Assembly: GCF_916700565.1 (NCBI RefSeq)
Contig: NZ_CAKAKO010000001.1
Coordinates: 62,001-126,000, forward strand
Direction: 5' to 3'
Length of the DNA stretch: 64,000 bases
Source: Xenophilus sp. Marseille-Q4582
GTDB lineage: Bacteria > Pseudomonadota > Gammaproteobacteria > Burkholderiales > Burkholderiaceae_C
Position numbers and translations under genes: made by a program. Below the pieces are notes generated by a model that was not told the origin of the DNA, did no database searches, and saw nothing but the letters and a program-made list of their open reading frames with translations. Shown piece by piece: positions 63,234-64,000 of the stretch; the stretch's first letter is position 1; every line of letters begins with the position of its first letter.

Positions 63234-63719
63234 ATGGAACGCTTCACCATCTCCCTCGACGACGAACTGGCCCACGAGTTCGACCACCTCATCGCCACGC
63301 GCGGCTACGGCAACCGCTCGGAAGCCGTGCGCGACATCCTTCGCGGGCAGCTGGCGCGGCTGCGGGAGGACGACGATGGCGAGGCGGCCTGCGTGGCCAG
63401 CCTGTCCTATGTGTATGCGCATCACGAGCGCGAACTTTCCGAGCGCCTGGCGCGCCACCAGCATGCGCAGCACGAACTCACCATCGCGGCGGTGCATGCG
63501 CACCTCGACCCCCACCGGTGCCTGGAAACGGTGTTGCTCAAGGGGCCGGCCCGCCAGGTGCGGCAGTTCGCCGACGCCCTGATGGCCGAACGGGGCGTGC
63601 ACCATGGGCAGCTCAACCTGGTTCCGACGGCCCTGCCTGCGGATGAGCGCGCGCGGCGCCTGGCGCGCGAGTCCCGCGCTTTGCAGCCGCCGCACGCGCC
63701 TCGCCCGCGCCGCGGCTGA
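63234..63719 (+). CDS. nikR: Nickel-responsive regulator NikR
   Basis: This 161-aa protein has an N-terminal ribbon-helix-helix (MERFTISLDDELAHEFD, YGNRSEAVRDILR) and a C-terminal ACT-like domain. The likely nickel ligands are His77, His88, His90 and Cys96 (VHAHLDPHRC), in register with E. coli His76/87/89/Cys95. It has an extra Arg/Pro-rich tail of about 25 residues compared with E. coli (133 aa). It lies just upstream of the likely TonB-dependent receptor gene, which suggests control of nickel uptake. Confidence 0.96.
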   Translation: MERFTISLDDELAHEFDHLIATRGYGNRSEAVRDILRGQLARLREDDDGEAACVASLSYVYAHHERELSERLARHQHAQHELTIAAVHAHLDPHRCLETVLLKGPARQVRQFADALMAERGVHHGQLNLVPTALPADERARRLARESRALQPPHAPRPRRG

Positions 63720-63739
63720 GGCCGCGGCACGCGCCCCGG

Positions 63740-63778
63740 CCCGCCAAGGCGGGTGCCACTTCACTCATTTGCGAAGTG
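63740..63778 (+). other. Two hairpins between nikR and the receptor gene
   Basis: CCCGCC-AA-GGCGGG (63740-63753) and CACTTC/GAAGTG (63757-63762 with 63773-63778) lie in the 63-base gap, the second directly before the start codon. They may end nikR transcription or modulate translation of the receptor. Confidence 0.45.
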
Positions 63779-63782
63779 ATCG

Positions 63783-64000
63783 ATGACCCAGACCCCGTGG
63801 CGGCGTCCCCGTCTGGCGGCCCTGCCCGCCCTCCTGGCCATGGCCGCCGCAGTCGCGCCGACGCTGCTGCGGGCCCAGCATGCGGCGCAGCCCGAGGCGG
63901 CGGCGCCAACCCTGCCGCCAGTCGAAGTCAAAGGCGAGGCGCTGGGCCAGGGGGCCGCTGCCTTCCCGGCCACCACCTTCGAAGCCGACGACCTGCGCCA
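63783..64000 (+). CDS. TonB-dependent receptor, 5' end only (likely nickel-related)
   Basis: The gene runs off the window; 72 residues are visible. A signal peptide (RRPRLAALPALLAMAAAVAP...LRAQ) is followed by TLPPVEVKGEALGQ, which resembles the start of outer-membrane TonB-dependent receptors. Its position after nikR suggests uptake of nickel or a nickel chelate. Only the family resemblance of the N-terminus supports this. Confidence 0.55.
   Translation, partial: MTQTPWRRPRLAALPALLAMAAAVAPTLLRAQHAAQPEAAAPTLPPVEVKGEALGQGAAAFPATTFEADDLR

Overview
The window is a GC-rich stretch from a Gram-negative bacterium. The argB-slmA pair, the TRAP/UxaA/FAH sugar-acid cluster and the general codon style suggest a betaproteobacterium of the Burkholderiales, probably Comamonadaceae-like. 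That placement is an inference. No rRNA, tRNA, CRISPR array or transposase was recognised.

Region 1 (1-16600) is a surface-polysaccharide cluster on the + strand. It begins inside a dTDP-rhamnose operon (rfbA, rfbC). An ABC-2 polysaccharide exporter follows (Wzm1, and Wzt1 with a C-terminal sugar-binding-type extension). Next come a GT-B protein with a long coiled-coil tail, a GT2, a GT4, a galE-type epimerase, a frameshifted small gene, an acyltransferase-3, a second orphan Wzm, a coiled-coil/tandem-GT2 protein and a large membrane protein. Most genes overlap by 1-8 bases, so translation looks coupled.

Region 2 (16600-28650) is an S-layer locus. It holds a 1337-aa cysteine-free RTX-like S-layer-type protein with its own promoter and terminator, two SapC-family paralogues, an inverted gene for a repeat protein of unknown function, and a complete type I secretion system (ABC, HlyD, TolC). 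The arrangement recalls the Caulobacter rsaA/rsaDEF locus. The TolC stop codon overlaps the start of a second Wzt (Wzt2), which ties S-layer secretion to polysaccharide export. This is consistent with an S-layer anchored on LPS.

Region 3 (28650-49530) continues envelope functions: Wzt2, a GNAT-like protein, an LpxL-like protein, a DUF2142 membrane protein and a PIG-L/GT2/coiled-coil fusion. A minus-strand CHASE2-cyclase, FecR and TPR/barrel module follows, divergent from a Crp/Fnr regulator. A third Wzm/Wzt pair, an OafA-SGNH acyltransferase, more GT2 enzymes and a WecA-type initiating transferase close the region. The S-layer promoter carries a consensus CRP box (TGTGA-N6-TCACA) about 29.5 bp upstream of a -10 element, and a near-match with nearly the same geometry lies between the cyclase and regulator genes. 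The regulator keeps the CRP DNA-reading residues but lacks the usual cAMP-phosphate Arg-Ser pair.

Region 4 (49530-64000) is housekeeping and metabolism: argB, slmA, katG, then a divergent sugar-acid catabolic cluster. The minus arm is a GntR regulator, TRAP transporter, UxaA and Ldh2. The plus arm is two SDRs and a FAH-type hydrolase. The window ends with nikR, preceded by a NikR-type operator, and the 5' end of a likely TonB-dependent receptor gene.
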